Shown here one piece after another: positions 28,530 through 29,656 of a stretch of 29,656 nt of DNA (position 1 is the stretch's first letter; the number at the start of each line of letters is the position of its first letter). Under the pieces are notes generated by a model. It made no database searches and was not told the DNA's origin. It was given only the letters and a program-made list of their open reading frames with translations. Both the position numbers and the translations under genes were made by a program. The DNA is from a virus. Where the stretch lies: positions 1 through 29,656 of the IMG/VR virus record IMGVR_UViG_3300020400_000534, one strand, 5' to 3'.

Positions 28530-29002
28530 TTGTTTTTTGCAAATAGTTCGGCATCATCTAGTCCTGCCACTCTCAATTTGACAATATTATTGATCTGAAA
28601 TTGCTTGGCATCAATTGCCTTTAATAGTCCAAGATATTTGTTTCGTAGTAGAGCAAACTCATTTGTTACTTTAGACATATTAACAACCTCATCTTCACCA
28701 TCAATGTAATTTTTTACGTCATTTGATGTTAATGCTCTGTTATAAGTTTCTAGTAACTTTTTATAATGTTTTGCTCTAACTCTTCTTAGTTCAATATTGA
28801 GATATTCTAATATTGCTTCAATTTCTTGTAGTTGATTAAATCTATGTTCAACAATGCCTGGAACTTTTGATGCATTTTTTTCAATGTTTCCAGATAGACC
28901 ACAATCAACTCTTGCTTGTTCAAGTTGATCTTCATAATATTCCATACAAGGAACTAACTTTCCTAGATCGCTTGTAACCTGTCCATACCAATTAGTAGCC
29001 AT
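28526..29002 (-). CDS. UvsY-like recombination mediator candidate
   Basis: The frame is open from 29071, but ATG 29002 (MATNWYGQVTSDL) is the likely start. It overlaps the acidic upstream gene by 11 nt; the longer version would overlap by 80 nt. The 158-aa product is helical: EHRFNQLQEIEAILEYLNIE, LRRVRAKHYKKLLETYNRAL, YIDGEDEVVNMSKVTNEFAL, LLKAIDAKQFQINNIVKLR. The C-terminal order (acidic 'D-x-V' then a helix ending in 'AIxxxxFxIxxIxxxR') resembles T4 UvsY, which loads UvsX on ssDNA. Position two genes after uvsX fits. Similar marine-phage proteins are often left unnamed, so the role is a hypothesis. Confidence 0.6.
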   Translation of the reverse strand: MATNWYGQVTSDLGKLVPCMEYYEDQLEQARVDCGLSGNIEKNASKVPGIVEHRFNQLQEIEAILEYLNIELRRVRAKHYKKLLETYNRALTSNDVKNYIDGEDEVVNMSKVTNEFALLRNKYLGLLKAIDAKQFQINNIVKLRVAGLDDAELFAKNN

Positions 29003-29246
29003 CGTTGTCTTCATCATCGGAGAATGCATCTTCTTCTTCATCTTCTCCAAATAGTTCTGTATAAGCATCACTCAAACGAATGTCTGCTTCTTTTACTTTT
29101 TCCCAGTCTTGCTCATCTAAATGAATATTATCTAAGTAACTAACAAACGAAACTGCCGCGGCATCTTTATCTTTATCAGGAATGTATTCTGCAAGTCTTT
29201 CCCAGACTTCTAAAATTGCATCTAATTCATCACTCGTCGCTGTCAT
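28992..29246 (-). CDS. Small acidic protein between uvsX and the UvsY-like gene
   Basis: I chose ATG 29246 because GAGGAG lies 7 nt upstream. The open frame to 29273 would only add MKKPKRRLP inside uvsX. The 84-aa product (MTATSDELDAILEVWERLAE...) is helical and strongly acidic, ending in a Glu/Asp tail (GEDEEEDAFSDDEDNDGY). Such acidic proteins may mimic nucleic acid or bind SSB/recombinase partners, but no family is recognised. It overlaps uvsX by 17 nt and the next gene by 11 nt. Confidence 0.7.
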   Translation of the reverse strand: MTATSDELDAILEVWERLAEYIPDKDKDAAAVSFVSYLDNIHLDEQDWEKVKEADIRLSDAYTELFGEDEEEDAFSDDEDNDGY

Positions 29247-29656
29247 CGGTAATCTCCTCTTTGGTTTTTTCAACCTCTTTAAATTCGGCCATAATCATAT
29301 CAAGATTTTCACCTGTCCAATCTTTTCTATAGTGTTTATGCTCTTTACCAAATCGATCAACATATCTAAGTCTATTACCGTCCTTGACCAACATACCTTT
29401 TTTCTCAAATAATTCAACAAGTCCTGAATATGGATTCATTCCAGTTTCATATGGAATCTTAACTTGTACAGATTCAAAAGGTTTATTAAATCTTGTTTTC
29501 ATAACTTTAATTGCTGATCTAATACCTCTTATGTCTGAAATTTTATTTCCAGCTTCATCTTCTTTTAGTTTGAGTTTTTTCATTGCTACTACAATTGAAC
29601 TTGCATAGATAAATCCTTGTCCACCTGATATCTTATCATCTGGATCAAACATATCT
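29230..29656 (-). CDS. uvsX: UvsX RecA-like recombinase, C-terminal part (truncated by window edge)
   Basis: About 141 residues are visible; the frame stays open to the window edge, so the Walker motifs lie outside. The segments ISGGQGFIYASSIVVAMKKL, KVMKTRFNKPFESVQVKIPY and TGMNPYSGLVELFEKKGMLV correspond in order to T4 UvsX 'GGGTGVMYSADTVFIIGKRQ', 'NVEKSRTVKEKSKFFIDVKF' and 'GGIDPYSGLLDMALELGFVV'. The acidic C-terminal tail (EEITDDSDE) is also typical, since it regulates partner binding in T4. UvsX catalyses strand exchange in recombination-dependent replication and repair. Confidence 0.9.
   Translation of the reverse strand, partial: DMFDPDDKISGGQGFIYASSIVVAMKKLKLKEDEAGNKISDIRGIRSAIKVMKTRFNKPFESVQVKIPYETGMNPYSGLVELFEKKGMLVKDGNRLRYVDRFGKEHKHYRKDWTGENLDMIMAEFKEVEKTKEEITDDSDE

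Noticed and set aside
1-29656. CRISPR arrays, insertion sequences or integrase/attachment sites
   Set aside because: No regularly spaced direct repeats, transposase-like or integrase-like genes were seen anywhere in the window.

Overview
This window looks like a piece of the genome of a marine, T4-like myovirus that infects an alphaproteobacterium, most plausibly a SAR11/Pelagibacter-type host. The T4-like assignment rests on uvsX (partial), uvsW, a gp41-type helicase, a gp61-type primase, nrdA/nrdB, thyX, a DsbA-like protein, ClpP, a PAAR spike tip and T4-type late promoter octamers (TATAAATA). The host inference rests on strong AT-richness and on a tmRNA gene in the circularly permuted two-piece arrangement typical of alphaproteobacteria. 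The virus name and host are inferences; nothing in the window names them.

Layout (almost everything is on the minus strand, so transcription runs from high to low coordinates). 29656-28284: uvsX C-terminus, a small acidic protein, a UvsY-like protein and a membrane/coiled-coil protein. 28275-24200: uvsW helicase, a conserved marine-phage protein, a 55-aa membrane protein, two hypothetical proteins, a lipoprotein, and a 194-aa protein that looks like a miniature DnaE (Pol III alpha) palm. 24246-23836: the only plus-strand gene. 23774-21970: a beta-rich virion-type protein and a degenerate leucine-dehydrogenase homologue. 21933-17770: primase, ClpP, DsbA-like protein, small membrane protein, ThyX, replicative helicase. 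17711-10674: a late-promoter-driven run of mostly unknown proteins. Four start with the same MK(L/I)xE pentapeptide, two are tandem basic paralogues, one carries a nucleotidyltransferase-like KWDG motif; the run ends with a RecB-like nuclease. 10661-8892: tail-fibre-like protein. 8777-5129: ribonucleotide reductase and a tiny basic protein. 5125-2519: Sm-like small protein, PAAR protein and a hydrophobic structural-type protein. About 2480-1697: permuted tmRNA, a small conserved protein and tRNA-Ser(UGA) with an encoded CCA. 1640-1: radical SAM enzyme followed by a 7Fe-type ferredoxin cut by the window edge.

How the parts fit: RNR and ThyX supply deoxynucleotides; primase, helicase, UvsX/UvsW/UvsY-like and the RecB-like nuclease replicate and recombine DNA; TTGACA-type promoters precede the replication and nucleotide genes while TATAAATA-type late promoters precede the structural genes. 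tmRNA and tRNA-Ser would act on host translation. Adjacent genes are tightly packed; at least eight junctions are exact 1-nt TAATG overlaps, which suggests translational coupling.

Most notable items for follow-up: the phage-borne two-piece tmRNA, the mini-DnaE, the dehydrogenase homologue lacking its catalytic lysine, the KWDG nucleotidyltransferase-like protein, the radical SAM/ferredoxin pair, the shared MK(L/I)xE N-termini, and promoters that would make leaderless messages.
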